Source: DATLFP01 sp035540955
GTDB lineage: Bacteria; Actinomycetota; Acidimicrobiia; Acidimicrobiales; CADCSY01
Assembly (NCBI GenBank): GCA_035540955.1
Contig: DATLFP010000032.1
Location: 1 to 41,219 of the forward strand
Length of the DNA stretch: 41,219 bases
Direction: 5' to 3'
In this document: one piece after another, positions 22,247-31,263 of the stretch
How the letters are laid out: the number at the start of each line of letters is the position of its first letter
How positions within the stretch are numbered: position 1 is the stretch's first letter
The notes under the pieces: model-generated
Told to the model about the DNA's origin: nothing
Database searches by the model: none
What the model saw: only the letters and a program-made list of their open reading frames with translations
Program-made: the position numbers and the translations under genes

Positions 22247-24351
22247 GCCACCACCTCCTCGGTGACCTCGGCCGGTTCGAGCGGGCGCTGCGGGTCGGGG
22301 GCGTCCGGAGGCGCCGCAGGCACCACCCGCCGGTCGGCGACCATGCTCGGCACGAGCAGCTCTCGATGCCGCGCCACCCACCGCAGGTACTTGTCGCGCA
22401 CCATGTACACGACGCCCCCGAGGCCCTCCGGCATGAACAGCAGCAGCACGAGGATGCCGCCGCCGCTGGCCACGAACGACCAGCCACCGTGGAGGAAGAA
22501 CTGGGCGCCGCGCACGTACATGGCGCCGAGCACGGCGCCCGGCAGCGAACCCAGGCCGCCGATCACGACCATCGAGAACAGCTGCACGCTCACATCGGCG
22601 CCGAACGCATCGGTGTGCAGGCCGCGCTGGTGGAACACGTAGATCGCGCCCGCGAACCCGGCGAGCATGCCCGAGATCACGAACGCCGTCAGCTTCATCC
22701 GGATGGTGTCGAGCGTGATCGCCTCCGCCGCCATCTCGTTGTCGCGCGTGGCGATGAGCGCCCGTCCGGTGCGGGTCTTGCGCAGCGCGCTGACCCCGAG
22801 GAGCACGACCACCAGTCCGACGAACGCCATCCAGTACATGGCGCGGTCGCTCGTGACCTCGACGCGGTCGAAGAACGTCGGCCGCTCGATCCGGTCCTCG
22901 ACGAACCACGGCAGGTACCGCTTCTGGAAGAAGAACGCCGCCGACGTGACCGCGAACGCCAGCGTCGTCACGGCGAGGAACGGTCCCTTGACCCGCAGCG
23001 CCGGGATCCCGAGCACGAGCGCCACCGCCCCCGCCACCACCACGCCGGCGATCAGCGCGAGGAACGGGTCCCAGTCGTGGCGGCCGTAGAGCACCGCGGT
23101 CGTCCCGCCGCCGAACCCCGCCAGGGCGAACTGGCCGAGGGAGATGTGGCCGGCCCAACCGGTGAGCACGAACAGCGAGACGGCGACGATCGAGTAGATC
23201 AGCACCAGCGCGATCGCGCCCGACTGGCTCGGGCTCGCCCACAGGGGCAGCGTGGCTCCCGCCGCGAAGATGATCGCCTTCAGCGAGCCGAACACGAAGC
23301 GCACCTCGGGGACGCCGCGCAGCTCGGCGGGGATCGGGCGCACCTCTCGCAGCGTCCGCCACGACTGGATTCCCGTCTCGGTCGCCCGCGAGAACGCCTG
23401 CCGCTGCGCGAGCAGGGCGACCAGGATGACGCCGATCAGCATCCCGTAGACGATCGACGTGTTCGACCACGTCCACACCGCGGCCTCCTCGAAGACGCCG
23501 AGGGCGACGGCAGCGATGACCGTGCGAGGCAGGTTCTCCATCCGTCCGATCACGGCCGCCGCCAGGAGCACGAGCAGCAGGGAGGTCCCGGCGCCCGAGG
23601 CGCTCCCGAGCGTCGAGTACCCGACGATCGTCGCCCGAAGGAGCACGGCGGTTGCCGAGAGGACCGCGGCGACGACCCAGACGATCGTCGAGAGGCGTGG
23701 CACCGGCACGCCCAAGAGCCCGGCCCGCTCGCTGTTCTCGGCGGCGGCCCGGATGGCGATGCCGTAGTCGGTGAACCGCAGGAACGCCCCGAGGGCGATG
23801 ACGATGGCCGGGACCACGATCAGCACGAGGAGGTGCGAGCTGTTGAAGATGACCGGGAACACCTCGAACCGGGCGTTGAAGGGCACCGCGAACGTGCCGG
23901 TGCCGGGCCGGTCCCACAGCAGCGGGATGATCAGCGAGAGACCGGCGAGGATCTGCGCCAGCGCGATCGTCGCCACCGCCAGGATCAGCCGTGACGAGCG
24001 AGCGAACCGCCGCAGGACCAGCGACTCCACGGTGAGTCCCAGGAGCGCAGCCGATGCCAAGCCGACGAACACGGCGAGCAGGAACGGGATGCGCCAGTGC
24101 AGCGAGAGCTGGATGGCGAGCACGGCCGCCACGCTGCCGAACTCGGCCTGTGCGAAGTTCACGACCCGGTTGGCGCGGTAGATCAGCACCAAGCCGATCG
24201 CGTTGATGGCGTACAGCGACCCGGTGACGAGCCCGAGCACGACGATGCCGCCGGGCAGACCCCGGTCCAACGTGGCGTCGAGAACGCGCCACAGCACATA
24301 GAGCCCGGCGACGGCACCGACATGCGGTGCGACCCGGCGGACGTCAGACAT
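22243..24351 (-). CDS. LivH-LivM fusion permease
   Basis: A 702-residue membrane protein joining the two permeases of a branched-chain amino acid-type ABC importer. The N-terminal ~310 residues are LivH-like (GLVTGSLYAINAIGLVLIYRANRVVNFAQAEFG; RAAAENSERAGLLGVP). Residues ~345-640 are LivM-like (GWAGHISLGQFALAGFGG; ALRKTRTGRALIATRDNE; GGLGSLPGAVLGAMYV). A ~60-residue Pro-rich cytoplasmic tail follows. In most bacteria these are separate genes. It overlaps livK by 8 nt (ATGTCTGA) and the downstream fusion by 4 nt, so all three are translationally coupled. Confidence 0.9.
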   Translation of the reverse strand: MSDVRRVAPHVGAVAGLYVLWRVLDATLDRGLPGGIVVLGLVTGSLYAINAIGLVLIYRANRVVNFAQAEFGSVAAVLAIQLSLHWRIPFLLAVFVGLASAALLGLTVESLVLRRFARSSRLILAVATIALAQILAGLSLIIPLLWDRPGTGTFAVPFNARFEVFPVIFNSSHLLVLIVVPAIVIALGAFLRFTDYGIAIRAAAENSERAGLLGVPVPRLSTIVWVVAAVLSATAVLLRATIVGYSTLGSASGAGTSLLLVLLAAAVIGRMENLPRTVIAAVALGVFEEAAVWTWSNTSIVYGMLIGVILVALLAQRQAFSRATETGIQSWRTLREVRPIPAELRGVPEVRFVFGSLKAIIFAAGATLPLWASPSQSGAIALVLIYSIVAVSLFVLTGWAGHISLGQFALAGFGGGTTAVLYGRHDWDPFLALIAGVVVAGAVALVLGIPALRVKGPFLAVTTLAFAVTSAAFFFQKRYLPWFVEDRIERPTFFDRVEVTSDRAMYWMAFVGLVVVLLGVSALRKTRTGRALIATRDNEMAAEAITLDTIRMKLTAFVISGMLAGFAGAIYVFHQRGLHTDAFGADVSVQLFSMVVIGGLGSLPGAVLGAMYVRGAQFFLHGGWSFVASGGGILVLLLFMPEGLGGVVYMVRDKYLRWVARHRELLVPSMVADRRVVPAAPPDAPDPQRPLEPAEVTEEVVA

Positions 24352-26005
24352 CGGCGACCTTGGGATCGCCCTCCTCCCATTCGCCGATGTCGTACCGGAC
24401 GCCCGGGTTCGACTCGACGAAGGTCCCCCGCTTGGTGCGATCGGGCTCCTCGGGTCCGGGTTCGGCGTTGGGATCCCAGTAGACCTCGCGGGCGTCGTCG
24501 ACGGCCGTGTGATCGGGCGTGCCGTCGATGCCGGCACCGAAGTACCAGCGGCCGGCCGGGTAATCCGGGCCACCCAGTGCCGGGAGGCGAGCGGCGCCGG
24601 CTTCGATGTTCGCCGGCGTGAGATCGGGACCGGCGGCCATCAGCAGGTTGAACACGTGCATGTACTCGTAGAGCGTCCCCGTCGTGCCGGGCGGGATCGG
24701 GCCGCCGACCACGCGCTCGTGGAGTCGGCCGGCCTCGCTGTCAGGACCGAGCAGCAGCCGCGTCGAGGCGAGCTGGCTGATGCCGAACATGCGACCGCCG
24801 ACGACGTCCTGGTTGTACTGGCGACCGAAGTTGTCGCTGTCGGTGGCCGCAGTCCCGATGATCATCCACTCGGGGTAGTAGTCCTGCTCGGCTGCCGCGT
24901 TCGTGAGCATGCCCAGGGAGATCGGGTCGCAGGCGGTCACGATCGTCGTCACGCCCTCGGCCTTGAACTGCACGATGGCGCGGTTGGCCTGGTCGACGAA
25001 CTTCGAGATGTCGAGGGCGTACGTGACCCGCAGGCCGGGGTCGACGCCCTGCTCCCGGAGATGCTCTCGGGTGACGTCGGAGCACCCCACATACTCCTCG
25101 TTGTCCGGCACGTACGTGCCGAACGTGCGCTCCTTGCCCGCCAGGTCGCCGCCGGCGTGTGCCGCAGGCTTCCCGTGGAGCCGCTTGACGATGTACTCCG
25201 CGACGTGGGCGCTCACGCGATCGCAGCTCATCGTCGTGTTGTAGACGTAGGGCGACCACTTCTCGAAGAAGCTCTCCGAGAAGTAGGGGCCACCGGCGAA
25301 CACGACGAGGCCGCGCTCGGCCGCGCACTCGGCGAACGCGCCCCCACCGGCCCGGACGCCGAAGGCACCGAGCTCCTCGGCGATGTAGGTGGCGTCCTGG
25401 CACGCACCTTCGCGACCGCCGCCGACCGCCTCCGCGGTTGCGTCGCCGAACCGCGACTCGTACTCGACGAACTCGACCCGGCGGCCGTACAGCTCGTAGG
25501 TCTCGTTGAAGTACTCGTTGAACTGGTCGCGGATCTGCTGGGTGACCTCGGTGGTGGCGAAGCCCGCCTCCTGGAGCCGTCGCTGCGTCTCGAGCGAGTT
25601 CGGCGAGTCGGGGAAGGACCGGATGACGATCTTGATCGTCTCGGCGGTCACCCCCTTCGAGGTGGCGCCACCGTTGTCGCCCTCGAACACCGGCAGGCAC
25701 GGCGGCGAGTAGGAGAGATCCGGTACCTGCGGGGTGTCCGGCGTGCACTCGCGTCCGTCGCGGGTCGTGCCGGTTCCCCCGACGATGTCGCCCGACGCCG
25801 GGCGGAACGCGCCGTCGTCGACGGGCGCCTCCACCTCCGTGGTCGACGTCGTCGTGGCGCCGGAGGCGACGTCGTCGTCATCGTCCCCGCCGACCGCCGG
25901 CAGAACCCCGAGGGCCACGATCGCAGCCACGCCGATCGCGTAGAAGACCCCATATCGCTTCAAGTGCGCGGATGCCCCGCGGCGCGGGCTGTCCCCGTGC
26001 GCCAT
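24344..26005 (-). CDS. Membrane-tethered ABC substrate-binding protein, LivK type
   Basis: A 553-residue periplasmic-binding-fold protein of the branched-chain amino acid/amide family. Residues ~18-38 are a transmembrane helix (GVFYAIGVAAIVALGVLPAV) with no lipobox cysteine. An acidic and Thr-rich linker (DDDDDVASGATTTSTTEVEA) follows, then the two-lobe domain, with ITVIRSF-type start (IKIVIRSFPD), FAGGPYFSESF and VTTIVTACDPISLG. About six cysteines lie in the first half, more than usual. The ligand is not predictable; these systems also take up amides, urea or aromatic acids. Start is ATG 26005. It leads the livK-livHM-MFS/livFG set. The 94 nt upstream contain a TTGACG but no clear -10. Confidence 0.85.
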   Translation of the reverse strand: MAHGDSPRRGASAHLKRYGVFYAIGVAAIVALGVLPAVGGDDDDDVASGATTTSTTEVEAPVDDGAFRPASGDIVGGTGTTRDGRECTPDTPQVPDLSYSPPCLPVFEGDNGGATSKGVTAETIKIVIRSFPDSPNSLETQRRLQEAGFATTEVTQQIRDQFNEYFNETYELYGRRVEFVEYESRFGDATAEAVGGGREGACQDATYIAEELGAFGVRAGGGAFAECAAERGLVVFAGGPYFSESFFEKWSPYVYNTTMSCDRVSAHVAEYIVKRLHGKPAAHAGGDLAGKERTFGTYVPDNEEYVGCSDVTREHLREQGVDPGLRVTYALDISKFVDQANRAIVQFKAEGVTTIVTACDPISLGMLTNAAAEQDYYPEWMIIGTAATDSDNFGRQYNQDVVGGRMFGISQLASTRLLLGPDSEAGRLHERVVGGPIPPGTTGTLYEYMHVFNLLMAAGPDLTPANIEAGAARLPALGGPDYPAGRWYFGAGIDGTPDHTAVDDAREVYWDPNAEPGPEEPDRTKRGTFVESNPGVRYDIGEWEEGDPKVADV

Positions 26006-26099
26006 CGCCAGTTCCCCCCGGTCTGCAATGAAGTGTCACGTGCGGGCGTTGCTACTGACCCTTCCGTCAAGAATGGCAGCCCGGGAGCCGGATGTGGCG

Positions 26100-26846
26100 T
26101 CAGCCTCCGGCGGCCGCGCCGAAGATCCGCTCGAGCTCCTCGGGCTCCACGTCGCGGATCTCTCCCTCGGGCGGGACCTGCACGTCGAGCTCCTCGCCCC
26201 ACCCGCGAAGGTCGACGGTGATCGACACCTCGAAGCCCTGGATGGCGCCGGCGAGGCGGAAGCGGATCGGCAGGTCACGCTCGTCGATCCACACCTCGAC
26301 CGGGAGTCGGCCGCTGTCGGGAGCGATCTCGGCGAACCGGCCCACCGACGCGCTGTCCGCCGTGAAGCGAAGGTGGCGGGCAGCCACACCATCGACCTCG
26401 TCCGCCCCCAGATCCTCCACGCCGCGCGGCCGGGTGCGGAGAAGCTCGACGAGAGTGATCGCGCTGTCGGATCCGGAGCCGAACGCACCGGTCTCGGCGT
26501 CGTCGAGGTGCGTAGCCATCCACTGGGTCTCGCCGTCGGGGCGCACGAAGAGCGTCCGGCCGTCGGTCCGGGTCTCGATTCGCTGGCCGAGGAGCTCGAG
26601 CGCGAACCAACCGGCACCCGTGGTGAAGTCGACGGCGCCGTTGCCGTTCACGGTGAGCCCGGTGGCGCCCAGCAGCATCGTCATCGACAGCTGCGCGCGA
26701 CCGTGCTCGTCGACCGCGACGGGCACGTCAACAAGGCGAGCGGCGGTCGACCCGCCGCCGTCGCGGGTGGCGAGGAGCGCCACGAACAGGCCCATGACGA
26801 TCATCGCCATCACGCCGACGAGCACCCACGGGCCTCGCTTGTTCAC
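26100..26846 (-). CDS. Membrane-anchored LppX/LprAFG-like protein, paralog of 18397-19290
   Basis: A 248-residue protein with one N-terminal transmembrane helix (residues ~7-26, WVLVGVMAMIVMGLFVALLA) and an exported beta-rich domain. It shares the order of motifs with the gene at 18397-19290: MTMLLGATGL (cf. MTTSASGLGI), VDFTTGAGWF (cf. IDFETGNMTF), WMATHL, RLPVEVWIDERDLPIRFRL (cf. RWPMEVWVTDEGLPVRMVM), and a terminal VQVPPEGE. It stands first in the liv operon, so an accessory role in uptake or envelope ligand handling is plausible. Start is GTG 26846 with TACGGT ending 8 nt upstream. Confidence 0.75.
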   Translation of the reverse strand: MNKRGPWVLVGVMAMIVMGLFVALLATRDGGGSTAARLVDVPVAVDEHGRAQLSMTMLLGATGLTVNGNGAVDFTTGAGWFALELLGQRIETRTDGRTLFVRPDGETQWMATHLDDAETGAFGSGSDSAITLVELLRTRPRGVEDLGADEVDGVAARHLRFTADSASVGRFAEIAPDSGRLPVEVWIDERDLPIRFRLAGAIQGFEVSITVDLRGWGEELDVQVPPEGEIRDVEPEELERIFGAAAGG

Positions 26847-26854
26847 GGTCCCGC

Positions 26855-26869
26855 ACCGTACGGCAGACT
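26855..26869. promoter_or_regulatory. Divergent -10 boxes: liv operon (-) and acyl-CoA synthetase (+)
   Basis: TACGGT (minus, 26855-26860) ends 8 nt before the GTG at 26846. CAGACT (plus, 26864-26869) ends 6 nt before the ATG at 26876. The two hexamers are 3 bp apart. Confidence 0.45.
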
Positions 26870-26875
26870 CGATGC

Positions 26876-28609
26876 ATGCCGACGCGCGAGGAAGTGGACG
26901 CCATGCTCACCGGCCCGGGTGGGATGTTCGAGGTCGTCACCGAGGAGGTCGAGGGCGTTCGCATCAAGGTGTACAAGGAGCGGATGTCGTCGCTGCGCGA
27001 CGTGTTCGTGATGGGCACTGCTCGCGGCGACGACCAGGAGTACATCGTCTACGGCGACCGCCGGATGGGGTTCGGCACGTTCGCGCGGCAGGCCAACGGC
27101 GTGGCAGCGGCGCTGGCCGAGCGCCACGGCATCGGCCGTGGCGACGGGCCGCACGGTGAGCGGGTCGCGGTGCTGTCGGCCAACAACCCCGAGTGGGTGC
27201 TGACGTTCTGGGCCACGGTGAACCTCGGGGGCATCCTCGTGGGCCTCAACGGTTGGTGGAAGGCCGACGAGATCATCTACGGGCTGGAGGACTCCGGCGC
27301 CAAGGTGCTCGTCGCCGACAAGGGGCGCTTCGACCGCATCGCCGGGATGCTCGGCACGCTGTCCGGTCTCGAAGCGATCTACCTCGTCGACGCCGATCCC
27401 GCCGACTACGACGATCCCAGAGTCCGGCGCTTCGACGAGCTGGTGTCGGAGTCAGACACCGCGCCCGACGAACCGATCGCCGAGGACGACTACGCGGTCA
27501 TCTTCTACACGAGCGGCACGACGGGACGGCCCAAGGGCGCCGTCAGCTCGCACCGCTCGATGATCGCCAACCTGCAGAACACGATGTTCAACGCGGTCGC
27601 CGGCGCCATGGCCGGTGGAGGCGCCGTGCTGCAGGACAGCGGCGGCGGCCAGACGGCGTCGCTCCTGACGTCGCCGATGTTCCACGTGTCGGGCTGCCAC
27701 TCGGGGATCGTCGTCGGCCTGCTGGCCGGGTTGAAGCTCGTCATCCCCGTCGGCAAGTTCGAGCCCAAGAAGGCGCTGCGACTCATCCAGGACGAGAAGG
27801 TGAACGTGTTCGCCACGGTCCCGACCATGATCTGGCGCATCGTCGAGTTCCCCGACCGCCACGACTACGACACGTCGTCGGTCACGTCCGTCGCGTACGG
27901 GGGTTCGCCGTCGGCGGGCGAGCTGCAACGCCGCGTGCAGGAGACGTTCCCCAACGTCGGCGTCGGGCTCGGCAACGCCTACGGGCTCACCGAGTCGTCT
28001 TCGGTGGCGACGCTCATCGCCGGCCAGGACTTCATCGACCGGCCCGACTCCGTGGGCCGGCCCCTGCCGGTCGTCGAGGTGCGTGTCGTCGACGGCAAGG
28101 GCGAGGACGTGCCCGTCGGCGAGACCGGGGAGGTGTGGATCCGGGGACCGATCATCATGCCCGGCTACTGGGGGAAGCCCGAGGCCACGGCGGAGACCAT
28201 CACCCCCGACCGGTGGCTCCGCAGCGGCGACATCGGTCGGCTCGACGACGAGGGCTTCCTCTACATCACCGACCGGGCGAAGGACATGATCATCCGGGGC
28301 GGCGAGAACATCTACTGCGTCGAGATCGAGAACCGCCTCGTCGAGCACCCCGCGATCGCCGACGCCGCCGTGATCGGTGTTCCCCACCCCACCCTCGGTG
28401 AGGAGGTGAAGGCGGTCGTGCAGGTCGAGCCCGGCCGGTCGGTCACCGCCGCCGACGTGCGGGCGTGGGTGGCCGAGACCCTGGCCAACTTCAAGGTGCC
28501 CGAGTACGTGGAGATCCAGGACGACAAGCTGCCCCGCAACGCCAGCGGCAAGCTCCTCAAGAACGTGCTCCGGGGTGAGGGCGTGGTGTCCTTCGAGGAG
28601 ACGATGTAG
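26876..28609 (+). CDS. Acyl-CoA synthetase / AMP-dependent ligase
   Basis: A 577-residue class I adenylate-forming enzyme that activates a carboxylic acid to acyl-AMP and then acyl-CoA. The P-loop-like motif is IFYTSGTTGRPKGAVSSH, the aromatic/adenine region is GLGNAYGLTESSSVATLI, the hinge is FLYITDRAKDMIIRGGENIYCVEIENRL, and the catalytic lysine is in LPRNASGKLLKNVLRG. The insertion GAMAGGGAVLQDSGGGQ in the middle is glycine-rich. The acid is not predictable; medium- or long-chain fatty acids are likely. Followed 10 nt later by a peroxidase gene. Confidence 0.92.
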   Translation: MPTREEVDAMLTGPGGMFEVVTEEVEGVRIKVYKERMSSLRDVFVMGTARGDDQEYIVYGDRRMGFGTFARQANGVAAALAERHGIGRGDGPHGERVAVLSANNPEWVLTFWATVNLGGILVGLNGWWKADEIIYGLEDSGAKVLVADKGRFDRIAGMLGTLSGLEAIYLVDADPADYDDPRVRRFDELVSESDTAPDEPIAEDDYAVIFYTSGTTGRPKGAVSSHRSMIANLQNTMFNAVAGAMAGGGAVLQDSGGGQTASLLTSPMFHVSGCHSGIVVGLLAGLKLVIPVGKFEPKKALRLIQDEKVNVFATVPTMIWRIVEFPDRHDYDTSSVTSVAYGGSPSAGELQRRVQETFPNVGVGLGNAYGLTESSSVATLIAGQDFIDRPDSVGRPLPVVEVRVVDGKGEDVPVGETGEVWIRGPIIMPGYWGKPEATAETITPDRWLRSGDIGRLDDEGFLYITDRAKDMIIRGGENIYCVEIENRLVEHPAIADAAVIGVPHPTLGEEVKAVVQVEPGRSVTAADVRAWVAETLANFKVPEYVEIQDDKLPRNASGKLLKNVLRGEGVVSFEETM

Positions 28610-28619
28610 ACAGGTCCCC

Positions 28620-29105
28620 ATGGCTCTGTATGACGCACCGGTCAAGACGCTGAAGGGCGAGGACGCCTCGCTCAAGGACTACGAGGGCAAGACGGTCCTC
28701 GTCGTGAACGTGGCCTCCAAGTGCGGCCTCACGCCGCAGTACTCGGGCCTCGAGGAGCTGCACGAGAAGTACAAGGACCGGGGCTTCGCCGTCCTCGGCT
28801 TCCCGTGCAACCAGTTCGGCGGTCAGGAGCCGGGCTCGCCCGAGGAGATCGAGACGTTCTGCTCCACCACCTACGGGGTCACCTTCCCGATGTTCGAGAA
28901 GGTCGACGTGAACGGCGAGGGCACCCACCCGCTGTACGAGGAGCTGAAGCAGGTGGCCGACGCCGAGGGACACACCGGCGACATCCGCTGGAACTTCGAG
29001 AAGTTCGTCATCGCGCCGGGCGGGAAGGTCACCCGCTTCTCGCCCGTCGTCACGCCCGACGACGAGACCCTCGTGAAGACCATCGAGGGCAACCTCCCCG
29101 GCTAG
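28620..29105 (+). CDS. Glutathione peroxidase-family thiol peroxidase
   Basis: A 161-residue GPx-family protein that reduces hydroperoxides, in actinobacteria usually with thioredoxin or mycothiol-linked donors. The peroxidatic cysteine is C35 in NVASKCGLTPQYSGLE, the conserved glutamine is Q69 in FPCNQFGGQEPG, and the tryptophan is in DIRWNFEKFVI. C63 (FPCNQ) matches the usual extra cysteine of the family. I chose the ATG at 28620 because it gives the normal family start; the longer frame begins inside the ligase gene. Probably co-transcribed with the synthetase. Confidence 0.93.
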   Translation: MALYDAPVKTLKGEDASLKDYEGKTVLVVNVASKCGLTPQYSGLEELHEKYKDRGFAVLGFPCNQFGGQEPGSPEEIETFCSTTYGVTFPMFEKVDVNGEGTHPLYEELKQVADAEGHTGDIRWNFEKFVIAPGGKVTRFSPVVTPDDETLVKTIEGNLPG

Positions 29106-29114
29106 GAAGCTGCG

Positions 29115-30353
29115 CTACGCGCCCGTCGTCGCACCCGCGGGCTCGGGTATCGGGAGCACGCGCCGGCGGAGGACGGCGAGGCCGGCCGCGATCGACGCCA
29201 CCGCGGCGAGGAGGCTGAGGGCCTCGTAGGACAGCACGCCGACAACGAGCCCGGAGGCGAACCCGCCGGCGCCGGCGGTCACTCCCATGGCGAGGTCGGC
29301 CACGCCCTGGACCGACGGTCGCTCCTCGGCGGCGATGCTGTCGGTGAGCAGCGCCGACCCGCTGATGAGGGTCAGGCTCCAGCCGATGCCGAGCAGCAGG
29401 AGGGCGACCATCAGGACCCCGTGACTGCCGCCGGACGCCGAGAGGAGCGTGGCGACGACGAGCGTGGCGGTGCCGGCCATGGCCACCGGCAGGCGGCCGA
29501 TGCGGTCGGCGGCAACGCCGACCAGCGGCGAGAGGCCGTACATGCCGGCGATGTGCAGGGAGATGACGAGACCGATCACCCGCAGGCTGTGACCGTCGCC
29601 TCGCATGTGCAGCGGCGTCATCGCCATCACGGTGACCATCACCGCGTGGCCGGTGACCATCACGCCCATGCCGAGCCGGGCACCGGGGGCGGCCCGGACC
29701 ACCTCGAGGCTCTCGGCGATCGAGCGCCGCGGCGCCTCCTCGATCTCGGCGCCGAGGAGACCGGCCACCTCCATCGGGTCGGGCCGGAGCAGCGCCCACT
29801 CGACCAGCACCGCGACCGCGAAGCAGGCGATCGACACGAGGAACGGCCCGCTCAGCGTGGGCAGGCCGACGGCCTCGGCGAGCCGGCCCGACGGGTCGAG
29901 CAGGTTGGGTCCCGCCACCGCCCCGACGGTGGTGGCGAACACGACGATCGAGATCGACCGCGCCCGCCGCTCGGGCGGCGCGAGGTCGGCGGCGGCGTAG
30001 CGGGCGAGGAGGTTGGCGGCGTTGCCGGCCCCGAAGAGGAACAGACCGGCGAGGAGGATGGGGAACCACTCGACCTCGGCGGCGACCACGCAGAGCACGG
30101 CGCCCACGCCGCCCACGAGGTAGCCGACCGTCAGGCCCGAGCGCCGTCCCCGCCGCGCCGTCCGGCGGGCGAGGGGCACGGCCGCCGCCGCCGCGCCGAA
30201 GGTCGAGCCGGCGAAGGCGAGGCCGGCGAGGGAGTCACCTCCGAGGAGATCCTTGGCGAGGATCGTCGCCACCGCGATGCCGGCCGCCGTCGCCGCCCCA
30301 CCGAGCACCTGACCGGCGACGAGGACGGCGAGCAGGCGCCGATGCGGACCCAT
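29115..30353 (-). CDS. MFS transporter
   Basis: A 412-residue major facilitator with about 12 hydrophobic segments. It has a charged cytoplasmic loop (PLARRTARRGRRSG) after helix 2 and a long central loop (RPDPMEVAGLLGAEIEEAPRRS) between the halves. Motif A-like DRIGRLP follows GLSPLVGVAA in the second half. Drug or metabolite efflux is possible; the substrate is unknown. I chose the ATG at 30353 because TACCCT, a -10 box, ends 8 nt upstream; the GTG at 30374 would lie upstream of that box. Confidence 0.88.
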   Translation of the reverse strand: MGPHRRLLAVLVAGQVLGGAATAAGIAVATILAKDLLGGDSLAGLAFAGSTFGAAAAAVPLARRTARRGRRSGLTVGYLVGGVGAVLCVVAAEVEWFPILLAGLFLFGAGNAANLLARYAAADLAPPERRARSISIVVFATTVGAVAGPNLLDPSGRLAEAVGLPTLSGPFLVSIACFAVAVLVEWALLRPDPMEVAGLLGAEIEEAPRRSIAESLEVVRAAPGARLGMGVMVTGHAVMVTVMAMTPLHMRGDGHSLRVIGLVISLHIAGMYGLSPLVGVAADRIGRLPVAMAGTATLVVATLLSASGGSHGVLMVALLLLGIGWSLTLISGSALLTDSIAAEERPSVQGVADLAMGVTAGAGGFASGLVVGVLSYEALSLLAAVASIAAGLAVLRRRVLPIPEPAGATTGA

Positions 30354-30361
30354 GGTCAGCG

Positions 30362-30367
30362 AGGGTA
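30362..30367 (-). promoter_or_regulatory. -10 box TACCCT of the MFS gene
   Basis: TACCCT on the minus strand ends 8 nt before the ATG at 30353. It decides that start over the upstream GTG. Confidence 0.45.
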
Positions 30368-30389
30368 CGGGCACCCGCCCCCGCGAATG

Positions 30390-30448
30390 CTGCCGTTCTT
30401 GCGTAGATCAGTGCCGGCGGCCGGTCCTGATCTACGCAAGAACGGCAG
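30390..30448 (-). terminator. Perfect 22-bp inverted repeat ending the ilvBNC-ATP-grasp unit
   Basis: The arms at 30390-30411 and 30427-30448 are exact reverse complements, with a 15-nt GC-rich spacer. The stop codon of the ATP-grasp gene lies inside one arm. There is no U-tract. It separates that gene from the MFS promoter 23 nt further on. Confidence 0.75.
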
Positions 30449-31175
30449 AGATGGACGCGGCGAAACGAGCCGCGGCGCGACCACCGGGCGACTGGTCGAG
30501 GAACAGTGACGGCTCGATCAGCTCGAGCTCGAGAAGAACGGGGTCACCGTCGGGGCCGGGGATCAGATCGACACGGGCGTAGAGCAAGCTCGAGCGATCG
30601 AAGGGGATGGTGTCGAGCACCTGCTCGGCGAGGTCCAGCTCGGCCGTCGTGGCGTCCCGCGGCGTGACGTGCTCAGGCTCCAGCGTGCCGTCGGGGAACC
30701 GGGCGTGACCGAGCACCGGCCGCTTCCCGGCCGCGTGGCTGAAGGCGTCGGCGATGTAGACGATCGCCGTCTCGCCCCGCTCATCGATGCCCTCGAGGTA
30801 CGGCTGCACCATTGCCGTCCGGCCCGACCGGTGCAGCGACCGCACGTGGCGCATCACCGCCCCGGCGTCGCCGGCCATGGTGTCGTTCGCACCGGCGGAC
30901 ACCGTCGGCTTGACCACGTAGCGCCGGTCCTCGGTGAGATCGACGGGCTCACCGGGGGCCAGAAACGCCGTCGGCACCGTCGGCACGCCCTTCGCCTGCA
31001 GCGCCGCCAGGTACCGCTTGTCGTGGTTCCACCGGACCACGTCGGCGGGGTTGAGGAGCCGGGGCACCGAGTCGGCCCAGGCGAGGAACGCGTCGACCTT
31101 GCCCGTGTAGTCCCACGTCGACCGGATCACCACGAGGTCGTAGCGAGACCAGTCGACCGCCGCGTCGTCCCACAC
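30432..31175 (-). CDS. ATP-grasp domain protein
   Basis: A 247-residue ATP-grasp protein from the first canonical start, GTG 31175. The pre-ATP-grasp part has LVVIRSTWDYTGKVDAFLAW and RLLNPADVVRWNHDKRYLAAL. The ATP-grasp part has YVVKPTVSAGANDT, AMVQPYLEGIDERGETAIVYI, and LLYARVDLIPGPDGDPVLLELELIEPSLF with metal-binding acids. Homology seems to continue upstream: the same frame reads VALATCARLPDGDPETARLGF back towards CTG 31262, but has no ATG, GTG or TTG there. It also lacks about eight residues of the first helix usual in relatives. It may start at CTG or have a damaged N-terminus. Substrate is unknown. It follows ilvC closely. Confidence 0.8.
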   Translation of the reverse strand: MWDDAAVDWSRYDLVVIRSTWDYTGKVDAFLAWADSVPRLLNPADVVRWNHDKRYLAALQAKGVPTVPTAFLAPGEPVDLTEDRRYVVKPTVSAGANDTMAGDAGAVMRHVRSLHRSGRTAMVQPYLEGIDERGETAIVYIADAFSHAAGKRPVLGHARFPDGTLEPEHVTPRDATTAELDLAEQVLDTIPFDRSSLLYARVDLIPGPDGDPVLLELELIEPSLFLDQSPGGRAAARFAASISAVLA

Positions 31176-31263
31176 GGCCGGCTCGAACCCGAGCCGCGCC
31201 GTCTCGGGGTCCCCGTCCGGGAGCCGAGCACAGGTTGCGAGGGCGACGCGCGTGCTGCGCAGA

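Noticed and set aside
22247..24292. Upstream extension of the MFS-ATPase fusion to 24292
   Set aside because: This part is Arg/Gly-rich and is the out-of-frame shadow of the LivH-LivM gene. The GTG at 22246 overlaps the LivHM stop and begins the recognisable protein.
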